This document shows positions 7,304 through 16,576 of a stretch of DNA of 64,000 nt, piece after piece; position 1 is the first letter of the stretch; every line of letters begins with the position of its first letter. The notes below the pieces were generated by a model. That model saw only the letters and a list, made by a program, of their open reading frames with translations, had not been told where the DNA came from and did no database searches. This DNA comes from Lachnospiraceae bacterium (GTDB taxonomy: Bacteria; Bacillota; Clostridia; Lachnospirales; Lachnospiraceae), in NCBI GenBank assembly GCA_014804755.1, contig JAAUZE010000010.1, forward strand, positions 32,966-96,965, read 5' to 3'. A program made the position numbers and the translations under genes.

Positions 7304-9578
7304 CCCTGAAAGACCATCGTCTGCTGCAATGCTTTGTCAGCGCTTCCCATTGCACATCCGTCTTCGACGCTGCCTCTCCAGCAAAAAACAATTCATAAAG
7401 CGCCGCGCCCTGCTCCTCCGTAAATCTACGGCGGCAGTGCGCATTGATCCACTCCGTCTGCTCTTTGATCGTGCGCAGTACGGCAAACTCCGGATTTTTT
7501 CGCGATAGATATGCGGCAAGCCGCCTGTATTCCAAGCCTGCACGCTCCCTTGCGGGCAGCCGCCTTTCTTTTACCCTGCGGATCATATTCTTTCCCGTAA
7601 AATAGCACAACAGCACAAACGCAGCAGCAGAAAGAATAAATACAAGACTGCTGGCTGCCGTCTCGATATAAGCGCCGACATTACTTTCTCCGAAATCCGA
7701 ACCTCCGCCGTCTTCGCTTCGATTTAAGAAATCATCCCAAAATGAGCTTCTTTCCTCCTCATCATTTGACGCGGGCGTCGGATCGACCACGATCCAGCCC
7801 TCCCCTTCGATATAGATTTCTACCCATGCATGCGCGGAGGTATCCGCGATCTCAAGCTCCACAAGCGCCGTTTCGCCGATGGGAGAATAACCGCTGTAAT
7901 AATCCGCGTAATCGGCACCTTCCACAAGCGTACCGTCCAGTATGATATCCTCATACGTAAACGCATATCCCTCCGCATACCTCGCAGGAATTCCCATATT
8001 GCGAAACAGCATCACCGCCGCCGACGCAAAATGCGCGCAGTAGCCCCGCTTGCTCTCCAACAGAAAATGCGTGATATAATCGGGGCTGCCGTAATAAAAG
8101 CCCGGCCGCAGCGTATACGAATAATGCTCGTCAAAATATGTCGTCACCTGCGCCGCGATCTCTCTCGGCGTGCCCGAAAACCCGGCCTGTCCGCAAATGC
8201 GTTCCACCGCCCTGCGGCAGCTTTCCGGAACCATCAGATAATCCCCGTCCACTTCCTCCGTCACATCCTGCAATGCTACGACGGGAGGAAAATAAACATA
8301 TTCCGCATCCATGATGCCGTCGCGCCGCGCATAATCCGTATAATAAGGACGGTAGGCATAGGATGCGGATGCGCCGACATTTACAACCTCCATCACACCG
8401 CAGCTCTGTCCCGATGCACTGCCCGTCCCATCGCTTGGAACATCACGCTCTCCAACCGTCACGTCCGGAAGAGCATATCCGATCAATCTGTCCGTCGGTT
8501 CGTCGTGCGCGTAACGCGCTGCCCTGCCCGCTACAGTCTGCTCCATCCATGCATCCGCACCATCCGCGCTTGTCCATCGGTCCCCTGTGTAGTCTTTTCC
8601 CGTAAACGCTTTTAAGTAAACCGGGTCATAGCTGTACGGCGTATAACGCACGATCAAATCCGTCTCATAATCGGGCATGACCGCAGAACCCTTACTCAGC
8701 ATGCCGCCGCTTACACCGGCTCCGTTCTGACCGCGTTCAAACAGCGAAAACAGACCATACTGCATCACATTTGCCACTTTTTGCTCCATCGCCTTTTTTG
8801 CGGCATTGGCGCGGACAACCGACGCATATCCGGCGCGCGGCAGTATCAGCGTAATTGCCTGCACAAACACAACAACAAACAACGTGATGACCGGCAGCAT
8901 ATCATACGCCTGCTTCGCCGACTGCTCACGGATATTCGTTCCCTGAATCGCCGCGACCGCGGCATATCCGATAAACAAAAGCATCATATACCCAACGTTG
9001 GGCGACTTTTCAAAGTAAAATGGGATCGCATAAAACGGGAACGTCAATAGCAGCGTCATCCACAGACTCGCTTTGTGACGCAGACGGATTTGAAGCAGGA
9101 TCGTTCCCACCATGCCGATCAGCAGGGCAAATCCCGTTACCGCCACGCTTTCATTATCCACGACAAGCGCATACTCCGTCCTGCTCGTAACGCCAAGATA
9201 CCTTCCCGCATCCTCCAAAACATGGTTGACAACAGCATAATAACCGCTGTTGATCACCCAGAACCTTTGAAATGCAACATAGGCATAAAGAAGAAACACC
9301 AGAATATTGACAAGATTGATCGCCCAATTCCGCCGCGTCTCATACACTGCGCTCAAAAGAACCGACAGCCAGAAAATGCCGAGTATACATTGTTCCTTTT
9401 GATATGCGATCTCATATGCGGATAAAAAACCACCGATCGAACCGTAGACAAGCGCAAAAACCAACGTCGCTTTTGCAAGCGCCGCTTTTATATCATAGCG
9501 CGGTCTCTCTTTTGTCTGGAGAAGCCGCACATCCGATGTGTCCACTTGTTTTTTTTTCCTAATACCGACCATACGCAC
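7296..9578 (-). CDS. Membrane-anchored transglutaminase-like protein
   Basis: A 760-residue protein with about seven N-terminal membrane segments (about 35-250), an extracytoplasmic region, and a transglutaminase-core domain carrying the Cys-His-Asp triad: Cys514 in KRGYCAHFASA, His583 in SAHAWVEIY and Asp599 in WIVVDPTPAS. A further TM near 650 and a cytoplasmic C-terminal domain follow, the layout of TgpA/DUF3488-like proteins. The start is GTG 9578: AGGAG lies 9 bp upstream of it, versus 15 bp for the ATG at 9572. It overlaps the DUF58 gene by 20 bp and is the last gene of the MATE-MoxR-DUF58-transglutaminase chain. Such MoxR/DUF58/transglutaminase sets are widespread; the substrate is unknown. 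Confidence 0.88.
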   Translation of the reverse strand: MRMVGIRKKKQVDTSDVRLLQTKERPRYDIKAALAKATLVFALVYGSIGGFLSAYEIAYQKEQCILGIFWLSVLLSAVYETRRNWAINLVNILVFLLYAYVAFQRFWVINSGYYAVVNHVLEDAGRYLGVTSRTEYALVVDNESVAVTGFALLIGMVGTILLQIRLRHKASLWMTLLLTFPFYAIPFYFEKSPNVGYMMLLFIGYAAVAAIQGTNIREQSAKQAYDMLPVITLFVVVFVQAITLILPRAGYASVVRANAAKKAMEQKVANVMQYGLFSLFERGQNGAGVSGGMLSKGSAVMPDYETDLIVRYTPYSYDPVYLKAFTGKDYTGDRWTSADGADAWMEQTVAGRAARYAHDEPTDRLIGYALPDVTVGERDVPSDGTGSASGQSCGVMEVVNVGASASYAYRPYYTDYARRDGIMDAEYVYFPPVVALQDVTEEVDGDYLMVPESCRRAVERICGQAGFSGTPREIAAQVTTYFDEHYSYTLRPGFYYGSPDYITHFLLESKRGYCAHFASAAVMLFRNMGIPARYAEGYAFTYEDIILDGTLVEGADYADYYSGYSPIGETALVELEIADTSAHAWVEIYIEGEGWIVVDPTPASNDEEERSSFWDDFLNRSEDGGGSDFGESNVGAYIETAASSLVFILSAAAFVLLCYFTGKNMIRRVKERRLPARERAGLEYRRLAAYLSRKNPEFAVLRTIKEQTEWINAHCRRRFTEEQGAALYELFFAGEAASKTDVQWEALTKHCSRRWSFRVR

Positions 9579-10590
9579 CCAGATATGCTCCTGTCTGAAT
9601 CAAAATATAACTTTCGCCGGGATGAGCAATCGCCATCTGCTGTTTGACCGTCTCCGGCTGCCTAAAGCCGCCGAAGCTTAGGATTTCTGCAGTCACGCCC
9701 TCAAGTTCTCCCTGCTCCAAGCAATAATTTGTCCTCAGCTCCCCGTCCGTACCCTGCCAAAAAAGCTGCACCGGGTATCCTTTTTCCAATAAAAGCCCGC
9801 ACACACCGCAGAGCGCATCCATCAATTGATCGTTCTCAAGTTTATCGCTACCTAATGGCAGCAGGACATTTATTTTTTCCCTGCCTGCAGCAAGCCGCTC
9901 CCGTACCATCAAATGTTCCCGTTTTGCCGTCAGCTTCCAATGAATGCTCTTCAACTCATCGCCTGCAATGTACTCCCGTACCTCATAGTCGGGGTTGTAA
10001 TCTGTACCCCGTTTTTTAACCTCATCCTCCTCGGGAAATCCCTCTACAACGGAGGAAAGCGCATCCTCATCCCCCGTGCGTCGCATCGGATAGGCAAGTG
10101 TCCATGCGCCGCTTGTCCCGCAGCCGGAATATTCCACGATATGAAACGCATCATGGACGACAAACTGCTCGATCTCTACTTCGATCCGCCCCGCATAGCC
10201 GCTCTCCAGCTGCTGCTTTATGCATGCGCCCCTACGCGGCGCGGCCCACAGCCGCTCCTGTTTTTTCTGATAGCCCTGCGTAAACGCATTGCCCCATCGG
10301 TAAGTGAGCCTCACGCCAAAGCCTGCAAAACGACTTCTGTTTGTTACTTGGATCACAAAGGAAAACGCCCTGCCGCGCCCGACCCGGTTTGTCGGCAGGA
10401 TTGCCTCCGCGCTTATTCCGTCCTTATTTTTCCAAAAAAGGAGCACGGACGCCGTCACACTTCCGATGATCAACGCCATTGCGACAAACAGGAAATAGCT
10501 GCGAAAAAACCACCACAGCTCTGCTGTCGCAACCAGCAGCAGGCAGAAGCGGAGCGTACCCCTGATACTCAGTTTCAGCTTTCCTTTCAT
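9559..10590 (-). CDS. DUF58 domain membrane protein
   Basis: A 343-residue protein with two close N-terminal TM segments (about 10-50), a beta-rich middle and a C-terminal DUF58 domain marked by DYNPDYEVREYIAGDE followed by SIHWKLTAKREHLMVRE. DUF58 proteins are von Willebrand A-like and work with MoxR ATPases. The ATG at 10590 overlaps the MoxR stop (TGATG), suggesting translational coupling; a TTG one codon earlier is possible. Sits between MoxR and the transglutaminase in a tight operon. Confidence 0.88.
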   Translation of the reverse strand: MKGKLKLSIRGTLRFCLLLVATAELWWFFRSYFLFVAMALIIGSVTASVLLFWKNKDGISAEAILPTNRVGRGRAFSFVIQVTNRSRFAGFGVRLTYRWGNAFTQGYQKKQERLWAAPRRGACIKQQLESGYAGRIEVEIEQFVVHDAFHIVEYSGCGTSGAWTLAYPMRRTGDEDALSSVVEGFPEEDEVKKRGTDYNPDYEVREYIAGDELKSIHWKLTAKREHLMVRERLAAGREKINVLLPLGSDKLENDQLMDALCGVCGLLLEKGYPVQLFWQGTDGELRTNYCLEQGELEGVTAEILSFGGFRQPETVKQQMAIAHPGESYILIQTGAYLGAYGRY

Positions 10591-11510
10591 CAAACGGCAT
10601 GTATCCTTTCCGTAATCTCAAAAATTACCTGCGCCGCATCCATGCCCTCTGCCTTCGCCTTGGCATTTAGGTGAATACGGTGTCCCCACACATCCCCGAT
10701 GACGGTAAGCACATCCTCGGGAATCACATACTCCGCGCCGCGCATGAGTGCCGTCGCCTTCGCCATCTTTAACAGCGCGATACTGCCGCGCGGGCTGATC
10801 CCCAGTGCAATGCGCGCATCCCGCCTTGTCGCTTCTGTCAGATTAATAATATATTCGTAGATACTGTCTTCCACATGAAGCCGGTCCGCCTGCGTCCGAA
10901 GCTCCATCAGGCGTTTCACGGAAAGCACGCTCTGCACCTTATCAAGGTTTCTGCCGACGCTGCCTTTTAAGACCTCCATCGCCGCCTCATGCGAGGGGTA
11001 TCCCATGTTTAAGCAGATCAAAAACCGGTCAAGCTGCGATTCCGGCAGACGCTGCGTGCCGGATGCGCCGAACGGATTTTCCGTCGCAATGACCGTAAAC
11101 GGGGTCGGCAGGGCGTGCGAGATCCCATCCACCGTCACGCGAGATTCCTCCATTACCTCTAAAAGCGCCGACTGCGTTTTGGAGGAAGTACGGTTTAACT
11201 CATCCGCCAAAAACAGATTGCAGAAGACCGCGCCCTCCTTATATTCAAAACTGCCCGTCCCACTGTTATACATCGTAAACCCGACAATATCACTCGGCAG
11301 TACATCGGGCGTAAACTGCATCCGCCGATAATCTAAGTCCATCGCCCTGCCGAGCGCCATTGCCAGCGTCGTCTTGCCGACGCCCGGGATATCCTCCAAC
11401 AGGACATGTCCCCCTGCAAGGATCGCACCCAATACCTTGCGGATCACGGGATCCTTTCCTTTCACAATCTTATTTACTTCTATCACAACCTGCTCTAATT
11501 CCGTGTTCAT
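10590..11510 (-). CDS. MoxR-family AAA+ ATPase
   Basis: A 306-residue MoxR ATPase, thought to act as a chaperone for assembly or activation of its DUF58/VWA partner. Motifs: Walker A GVGKTT in EDIPGVGKTTLAMALG, Walker B FLADELNRT, sensor 1 VIATENPFG, Arg-finger region QLDRF, and SPRGSIALLKMAKA in the lid domain. The ATG at 11510 gives the usual family N-terminus (a helix ending in IVKGKDPVI); AGGGG lies about 8 bp upstream. The start overlaps the MATE stop by 4 bp (ATGA). Confidence 0.93.
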   Translation of the reverse strand: MNTELEQVVIEVNKIVKGKDPVIRKVLGAILAGGHVLLEDIPGVGKTTLAMALGRAMDLDYRRMQFTPDVLPSDIVGFTMYNSGTGSFEYKEGAVFCNLFLADELNRTSSKTQSALLEVMEESRVTVDGISHALPTPFTVIATENPFGASGTQRLPESQLDRFLICLNMGYPSHEAAMEVLKGSVGRNLDKVQSVLSVKRLMELRTQADRLHVEDSIYEYIINLTEATRRDARIALGISPRGSIALLKMAKATALMRGAEYVIPEDVLTVIGDVWGHRIHLNAKAKAEGMDAAQVIFEITERIHAV

Positions 11511-12928
11511 GATGTTTCCCCTTTTTTGATGGTTTCGCCGATACGGTAAACATGGTACTTCTGAGTATACCCGTGTCTTTTTTGTTTCAGTATAGCATAA
11601 TTTTTCTTTTTCACATAGATCATACAACCAATACAAAGCAGAATCTGAAGAATTGTGGAACATGGCGTTGCCAATCCGATGCGAAACAGGGATACCGGTT
11701 TGATTCTGCTCATGATAAACGAGACCGGAACTCTTACCAGGAATGCGCCGATAATACCCTGCGCCATCACAAAGGTCGTAAGCTCCATACCGTTAAAAAA
11801 TCCGATAAAGCAGAAAAGGAAACAGGTAAGCAGACAATCTATAGCATATGCTTTCAAGTACTGTGCTGATGCCGCTATTACGTCTATATCCTTTGCGAAG
11901 ATCCGGGACAACAGATCGCCGTGGAAAAATGAAATATAGAACATGGTTATTGCAAAGATCAGGGACACACCTATGGCATATTTCAATGCTTTTACCGCTC
12001 TCTCCGGTTTCCCCGCTCCGCGATTCTGTGCAACGAACGCAGACATGGACTGCATAAACGCCGCGGGTACTAACATGATAAACGCACACACCTTTTCGGC
12101 AACACCAACGCCCGCGGATTCTGTCAGCCCCAATGCGTTGACAATGGCAAGGATCACAAGGAAGGATATCCCTACTAACAAGTCCTGCAATGCGATCGGC
12201 GTTCCCAAACGAAAGATTTTCTTGATAATACCGTCATTCCACCGAATCATGCTTTTCTCTATCGAAAACGGCATTTCCTTCCGCCTGATCAGGAAAAAAG
12301 AAATGACAACACTGACCATCTGTGCAAAGACAGTCGCTATCGCCGCCCCCATCGTTCCAAGGTGGAATACCGCTACCATCAACAGATCGCCCGCTATGTT
12401 GCAGACACAGGCAATGACAACGGTAAGCAGCGGTGTTTTGGAATCGCCCAGGCCGCGAAAGATACTGCCGATCAGATTATAAGCAATGATAATGATCGAA
12501 CCGGCTCCACAGATACGTATGTAGACCGTTGTCAGCGAAAGCGCTTCTTTCGGGGCATGCATGATATGTGCCAGCAATTCCGCTCCGATCGGGATCAAAA
12601 CAGTGAACACGATGCCGATCGCAAAGAAAAGCACAAGTCCGCTGCCGACAATCTGACCCGCTTCCTTCGGCTTTTTCTCACCGATTTTTTCTCCAAGGAA
12701 AATGGTCATACCCATTGCAAAGCTGCTGATCAGGTTTGTCAGCGTCATCATAATCTGCGACCCGGTAGAAACGGCGGACACATCCGCTGCCTTTGCAAAT
12801 TTCCCTACTACCAGCAAGTCCACCGCACCGTACATCGCCTGCAGAAAAAGCGCAAACAAAACCGGCATTGCAAACCGCAGCAGAGGTGTTACTATTTTTC
12901 CTTGTGTAAAATTCAAATCGTTTTTCAT
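11507..12928 (-). CDS. MATE-family multidrug/Na+ efflux transporter
   Basis: A 473-residue integral membrane protein with about 12 TM segments. The N-terminus FTQGKIVTPLLRFAMPVLFA and LQAMYGAVDLLVVGKF are typical of bacterial NorM/DinF-like MATE exporters. GGAGG lies 6 bp before ATG 12928. The C-terminal tail after the last TM is basic and about 30 residues long; its stop overlaps the MoxR start by 4 bp, so the exporter is coupled to the MoxR-DUF58-transglutaminase genes. The BRO-type gene lies 45 bp upstream on the same strand with no visible terminator, so read-through from it is likely. Substrate cannot be inferred. Confidence 0.9.
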   Translation of the reverse strand: MKNDLNFTQGKIVTPLLRFAMPVLFALFLQAMYGAVDLLVVGKFAKAADVSAVSTGSQIMMTLTNLISSFAMGMTIFLGEKIGEKKPKEAGQIVGSGLVLFFAIGIVFTVLIPIGAELLAHIMHAPKEALSLTTVYIRICGAGSIIIIAYNLIGSIFRGLGDSKTPLLTVVIACVCNIAGDLLMVAVFHLGTMGAAIATVFAQMVSVVISFFLIRRKEMPFSIEKSMIRWNDGIIKKIFRLGTPIALQDLLVGISFLVILAIVNALGLTESAGVGVAEKVCAFIMLVPAAFMQSMSAFVAQNRGAGKPERAVKALKYAIGVSLIFAITMFYISFFHGDLLSRIFAKDIDVIAASAQYLKAYAIDCLLTCFLFCFIGFFNGMELTTFVMAQGIIGAFLVRVPVSFIMSRIKPVSLFRIGLATPCSTILQILLCIGCMIYVKKKNYAILKQKRHGYTQKYHVYRIGETIKKGETS

Positions 12929-12973
12929 CGTTTCCTCCGCATAAAAACGAGCCGGATAGAAATAACAGGTGTT

Positions 12974-13855
12974 TCAACCTGACATCTTATCCAGCTCGCT
13001 AACTTTTTTGGGCTGTTCAACCTCTTTCACAACCCCATCAATGAGTTTTGCAAAATCTACGGCATTTTTGGAAGTGATAACAGACTTTCCCGTTTCTGCT
13101 TCCAGAGCCTGCCTTGCAATTCCCGCCACCCGTCCGCCACGGCGGGCAACCTTTTGATTTTCTTCAAAGGTTGTCGGCTTTTCCTCTTTGGATATGTCGG
13201 TGGTGGAAGTTTCCGCAAGCATATTTAAGATAAGCTCTGTCGTACTCATGTTATCACGTAGGTTCTGTTTTCTCAAGCCTTTCAGCTTTTTATACTGCTG
13301 CGTGTTCATACCAGACCAAGCCCGTGTAATCTCATTGGTTAAGATTGCATATTCTTTGCCTTGCGTTATACCTCTGTCCTGCCATTCATCCGTCAGTTCC
13401 TTACGGACTTGGATAGCCTGTAAACGCTGATTTATCCACTCTCGTGTGTAGCCTTTTTGCAGGTATGTAGTAAGGGCACGGTCAATCGTAAGCTCTGGGT
13501 CAATGGTTTCCTCGATTCGCTCCGCACCGACACTGGATAACCACGCCTTAAATGGCTCTGCTTTCGGTGAGGGGATTGACTGAACGAGCCTTAATAGTCC
13601 CTCTATGGTAGCCGCCTGTATTTTTCGTTTTTTTCCGTCTGCCGCAATCATTTGAACTGGGGTACAAATTGTACCCCACTTACTGTTAAGCTCTGGGTCA
13701 CGGCTTCTCATTTTTTTGATATACTGTTTGGGGTCAACGCTGTCCGTCAGTACGGCCACTACATCCGTAACCGAAAAATACCATTCTTCCTGTTCCTCGT
13801 CCCAAGCGGTACGGATTTTTCTATCTTCAAAAACTCTCATTTTATCGTTTTCCAT
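12974..13855 (-). CDS. BRO-N / DinD-like DNA-binding protein
   Basis: A 293-residue protein. The N-terminal half (about 1-110) is a Bro-N/antirepressor-type domain (EEWYFSVTDVVAVLTDSVDPKQY, then EGLLRLVQSIPS). The C-terminal half resembles the C-terminus of E. coli DinD, with KEYAILTNEITRAWSGM, KKLKGLRKQNLRDNMS and NQKVARRGGRVAG. BRO proteins are common in phages and mobile elements and bind DNA; the exact role is unknown. ATG 13855 (MENDKMRVFEDRK) is preferred, with AAAGGGA somewhat far upstream; ATG 13840 is the alternative. It stands alone between tRNA-Arg and the MATE gene, suggesting an acquired single-gene insertion (inference). A 19-bp palindrome lies inside it at 13659-13677. Confidence 0.85.
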   Translation of the reverse strand: MENDKMRVFEDRKIRTAWDEEQEEWYFSVTDVVAVLTDSVDPKQYIKKMRSRDPELNSKWGTICTPVQMIAADGKKRKIQAATIEGLLRLVQSIPSPKAEPFKAWLSSVGAERIEETIDPELTIDRALTTYLQKGYTREWINQRLQAIQVRKELTDEWQDRGITQGKEYAILTNEITRAWSGMNTQQYKKLKGLRKQNLRDNMSTTELILNMLAETSTTDISKEEKPTTFEENQKVARRGGRVAGIARQALEAETGKSVITSKNAVDFAKLIDGVVKEVEQPKKVSELDKMSG

Positions 13856-13936
13856 ATATAGATATTTGTCCCTTTCTGGCAACGGTTTACCTGACAGCAG
13901 GATTATGATCTGCCTGCTCGGAATTTTAGTAGTATT

Positions 13937-13964
13937 AGTATAACACATTTTTTCAAACCATCAA
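13937..13964 (-). promoter_or_regulatory. Candidate promoter of the BRO-type gene
   Basis: Minus-strand TTGATG (13964-13959), a 16-bp spacer and TATACT (13942-13937) lie about 80 bp upstream of the chosen start. A reasonable vegetative promoter. Confidence 0.5.
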
Positions 13965-14119
13965 TGCATTAAATTTTTATATCACTTTATGCATGGCATT
14001 TCTGTCGCATGCAAAAGAAGGCACTAGGCTCCTCTATTGTACACGATTCTCCCCAGCTCTGCTGGAGGTTTGAGAATGTTTCAATCAAACTGTCTTATTC
14101 ATCTCTCGTTAACTTTAAG
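13965..14119. other. Intergenic stretch with no recognised feature
   Basis: Between the BRO promoter and the tRNA terminator I see no gene. The only structure is a short hairpin, CCAGC-TCT-GCTGG (about 14052-14064), without a T-run. No copy of the tRNA 3' end that would mark an integration site was spotted. Confidence 0.4.
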
Positions 14120-14150
14120 AAAAAGCCATAACTATTTATGGTTATGGCTT
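14120..14150 (-). terminator. Terminator of tRNA-Arg
   Basis: Downstream of the tRNA on the minus strand, AAGCCATAAC pairs with GTTATGGCTT around an 8-nt loop and runs into T residues, a standard intrinsic terminator immediately after the tRNA. Confidence 0.8.
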
Positions 14151-14157
14151 ACTAAAA

Positions 14158-14230
14158 CGTTGGTGAGGTGACTCGAACACCCGATCTTCCGCTTAGGAGG
14201 CGGCTGCACTATCCACTGTGCTACACCAAC
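14158..14230 (-). tRNA. tRNA-Arg (anticodon CCU)
   Basis: The minus strand folds as a tRNA: acceptor arms GTTGGTG (14230-14224) and CACCAAC (14165-14159), discriminator G at 14158, a D-arm, anticodon stem GCCGC/GCGGA (last pair imperfect) with loop CTCCTAA, and the T-arm with TTCGAGT. The anticodon CCU reads AGG (Arg). CCA is not encoded. A rho-independent terminator follows directly. Confidence 0.92.
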
Positions 14231-14320
14231 TGATATGAAAAATCTGCAAATCTAGTATAACGGACGCCGCTTAAAACGTCAAGCAAACTCTGGAAGAATC
14301 CTTTGCAAATCCATATTTCC

Positions 14321-15205
14321 TTAATTCGGAAAATGCAGATACCCCTGTAACCAAAGCACACCCTTAAAACGCCTGCCGACGGCAGGCTCCCCGAGCAGAT
14401 CGATACTGTTAATGCAGACATCAAAGATCAGCTCGTTGCAATTGACTGTCAGAATATAGACCTGCTCCGAGGTGATCACATTCGTCACAGTCCGACACTC
14501 CATAATCTCCCCCAAAAGAGAATACTGATCGCATTCCACACCGTACGGCATAAAATAGGTATCCACCAGGGAATAAATATCCTGCGTGTGGATTTTCCGG
14601 GAAATTGCCGTATAGGTGTCCATATCCTCTAATGTCAGGCTTTCGATCGCTTCCTCGTCCCCGCGTCTTGCCGCAGCCAAAAGAGAGTAGCGATCCGCAG
14701 TCGCTTTTTTTACACTCGCCTTCTGCTTCTCGCTTTTCACGATCGGCATCATGATCGTACCGGAAATGCACAATGCGGAAAGTGTCAGCGTTGTCCCGCG
14801 CACGGGAAGCAGGTTTAAATTCTTTGCACGGATGTAGGGTACAATGTTCTGCATATAAAAAATCAATGTCACACCGACTTTCATATCATCGCAGACTCCC
14901 GCATACGATTCCTGCGCTGCATGGCGCTCTACGGAAACATCCTCCTGCGTTGTGACACCCTCCCCGCGCACATAGGGAAAATAATAATCATATGTGAAAT
15001 TGTTTGTCTCGTCAAATTCCCCGCGAACCGTAATACCGATGCGCTCACCGCATGCCATGCTGAATTCGGCAAACATGGAGTCATCCTCGGTTCCTGAGGT
15101 ATAACTTTTTTCCGTTGCTCTTTGAATGGAATAGGTAATCAGCTCACGAAGCTGTTTTTTTGTCGTGATCTGTGAAAACCCAATCGCCCTTAAATATCTA
15201 TGCAA
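14321..15205 (-). CDS. DUF3881-family protein
   Basis: A 294-residue soluble protein. The N-terminus (M)HRYLRAIGFSQI matches my memory of the DUF3881 family in Clostridia. No enzymatic motif is visible; function unknown. The chosen start is TTG 15205, because GAGAGGTG lies about 5 bp upstream and the family begins exactly at this HRYLRAIGFS; the 33 extra in-frame codons upstream run into serS and are not protein-like. It starts 13 bp after the serS stop and is probably co-transcribed with it. Confidence 0.8.
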   Translation of the reverse strand: MHRYLRAIGFSQITTKKQLRELITYSIQRATEKSYTSGTEDDSMFAEFSMACGERIGITVRGEFDETNNFTYDYYFPYVRGEGVTTQEDVSVERHAAQESYAGVCDDMKVGVTLIFYMQNIVPYIRAKNLNLLPVRGTTLTLSALCISGTIMMPIVKSEKQKASVKKATADRYSLLAAARRGDEEAIESLTLEDMDTYTAISRKIHTQDIYSLVDTYFMPYGVECDQYSLLGEIMECRTVTNVITSEQVYILTVNCNELIFDVCINSIDLLGEPAVGRRFKGVLWLQGYLHFPN

Positions 15206-15218
15206 AACACACCTCTCT

Positions 15219-16499
15219 CTAGCGGATCTCCGTCTTGCCGCCCATATAGGGGCGAAGTACTTCCGGAATCCGAATGGAACCATCCGCCTGCAGATTATTT
15301 TCAAGAAATGCGATCAGCATTCTTGGCGGCGCCGCTACCGTATTATTCAGCGTATGTGCATAATACTTTTTGCCGTCCTCTCCGTTTACTCTGATCTTCA
15401 ATCTTCTCGCCTGTGCATCGCCTAAATTAGAACAGCTTCCCACTTCGAAATATTTCTTTTGTCTCGGCGACCACGCCTCCACATCAAAAGACTTCACTTT
15501 TAAGTCCGCCAGATCGCCGGAGCAGCATTCCAACGTCCGCACGGGAATATCCATAGAACGGAAGAGATCGACTGTATTCTGCCACAGCTTATCAAACCAC
15601 ATCGGCGATTCCTCCGGCTTGCAGACAACGATCATCTCCTGCTTTTCAAACTGATGGATACGGTAAATGCCGCGCTCCTCAATACCATGCGCTCCTTTTT
15701 CCTTCCGGAAGCAAGGGGAATAGCTTGTCAATGTTTTCGGCAGCTCCTGTTCCGGAAGAATGGTATCAATAAATTTACCGATCATGGAATGCTCGCTTGT
15801 GCCGATCAGGTAAAGATCCTCTCCCTCAATCTTATACATCATCGCATCCATTTCCGCAAAACTCATGACGCCGGTCACAACGCTGCTGCGGATCATAAAC
15901 GGCGGCACACAGTACGTAAAGCCGCGGTCGATCATAAAATCACGCGCATAGGAAATAACCGCGGAATGCAGTCTCGCAATATCTCCCATTAAATAATAAA
16001 AACCATTGCCCGCAACTTTTCTTGCGCTGTCAAGATCGATGCCATTAAAGCGCTCCATGATCTCTGTATGATAAGGGATCTCAAAGTCAGGGACTGCCGG
16101 CTCGCCGTATTTTTTCACTTCGACATTCTCGGTATCATTTTTTCCGATCGGCACGGACGGGTCGATAATATTCGGAATCGTCATCATGATCTTTGTTATT
16201 TTTTCGCCAAGCTCTGTTTCCTTCGCGGAAAGCGCCTCAAGCTGTTTTGCCTGATCGGCAACCTGCTGCTTGACGGCCTCGGCCTCTTCTTTTTTGCCCT
16301 GTCCCATCAATGCGCCGATCTGCTTCGAAAGCTTATTGCGGTTCGCCCGAAGCGTATCCGCTTCCTGCTGTGTTTTTCTGGCCTCGCTGTCAAGCGCAAT
16401 GACCTCATCCACGAGCGGGAGCTTATCATCCTGAAATTTCTTTCGGATATTCTCTTTTACTGCTTCCGGATTCTCTCTCAAAAATTTAATGTCGATCAT
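15219..16499 (-). CDS. serS: Seryl-tRNA synthetase
   Basis: A 426-residue class II synthetase charging tRNA-Ser. The N-terminal coiled-coil arm (about 30-100) is followed by the catalytic core: motif 2 around CFRKEKGAHGIEERGIYRIHQFEK, and motif 3 near the C-terminus (NNTVAAPPRMLIAFLENN). Length is normal. GGGAGGAG precedes ATG 16499. There is no T-box leader in the 77-bp gap upstream. Confidence 0.97.
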   Translation of the reverse strand: MIDIKFLRENPEAVKENIRKKFQDDKLPLVDEVIALDSEARKTQQEADTLRANRNKLSKQIGALMGQGKKEEAEAVKQQVADQAKQLEALSAKETELGEKITKIMMTIPNIIDPSVPIGKNDTENVEVKKYGEPAVPDFEIPYHTEIMERFNGIDLDSARKVAGNGFYYLMGDIARLHSAVISYARDFMIDRGFTYCVPPFMIRSSVVTGVMSFAEMDAMMYKIEGEDLYLIGTSEHSMIGKFIDTILPEQELPKTLTSYSPCFRKEKGAHGIEERGIYRIHQFEKQEMIVVCKPEESPMWFDKLWQNTVDLFRSMDIPVRTLECCSGDLADLKVKSFDVEAWSPRQKKYFEVGSCSNLGDAQARRLKIRVNGEDGKKYYAHTLNNTVAAPPRMLIAFLENNLQADGSIRIPEVLRPYMGGKTEIR

Positions 16500-16576
16500 T
16501 TGTCTGTCTCCTCCCGAAATTCATTTGATGGATTTTTTATCAAATAACTTTAATTAAAAATAAACAATTCTCTTTA

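Noticed and set aside
7830..8615. 261-codon frame opposite the transglutaminase gene
   Set aside because: Very rich in Arg, His and Pro and antisense to a gene with an intact catalytic triad.
9913..10674. 253-codon frame opposite DUF58
   Set aside because: Composition and position are those of an antisense shadow; it crosses the DUF58/MoxR junction.
14158..14230. att site in tRNA-Arg for a large integrated element
   Set aside because: No second copy of the tRNA 3' end was seen within the window and no integrase gene is present.
16500..16576. T-box leader for serS
   Set aside because: The gap is only 77 bp, with no antiterminator sequence or terminator hairpin.
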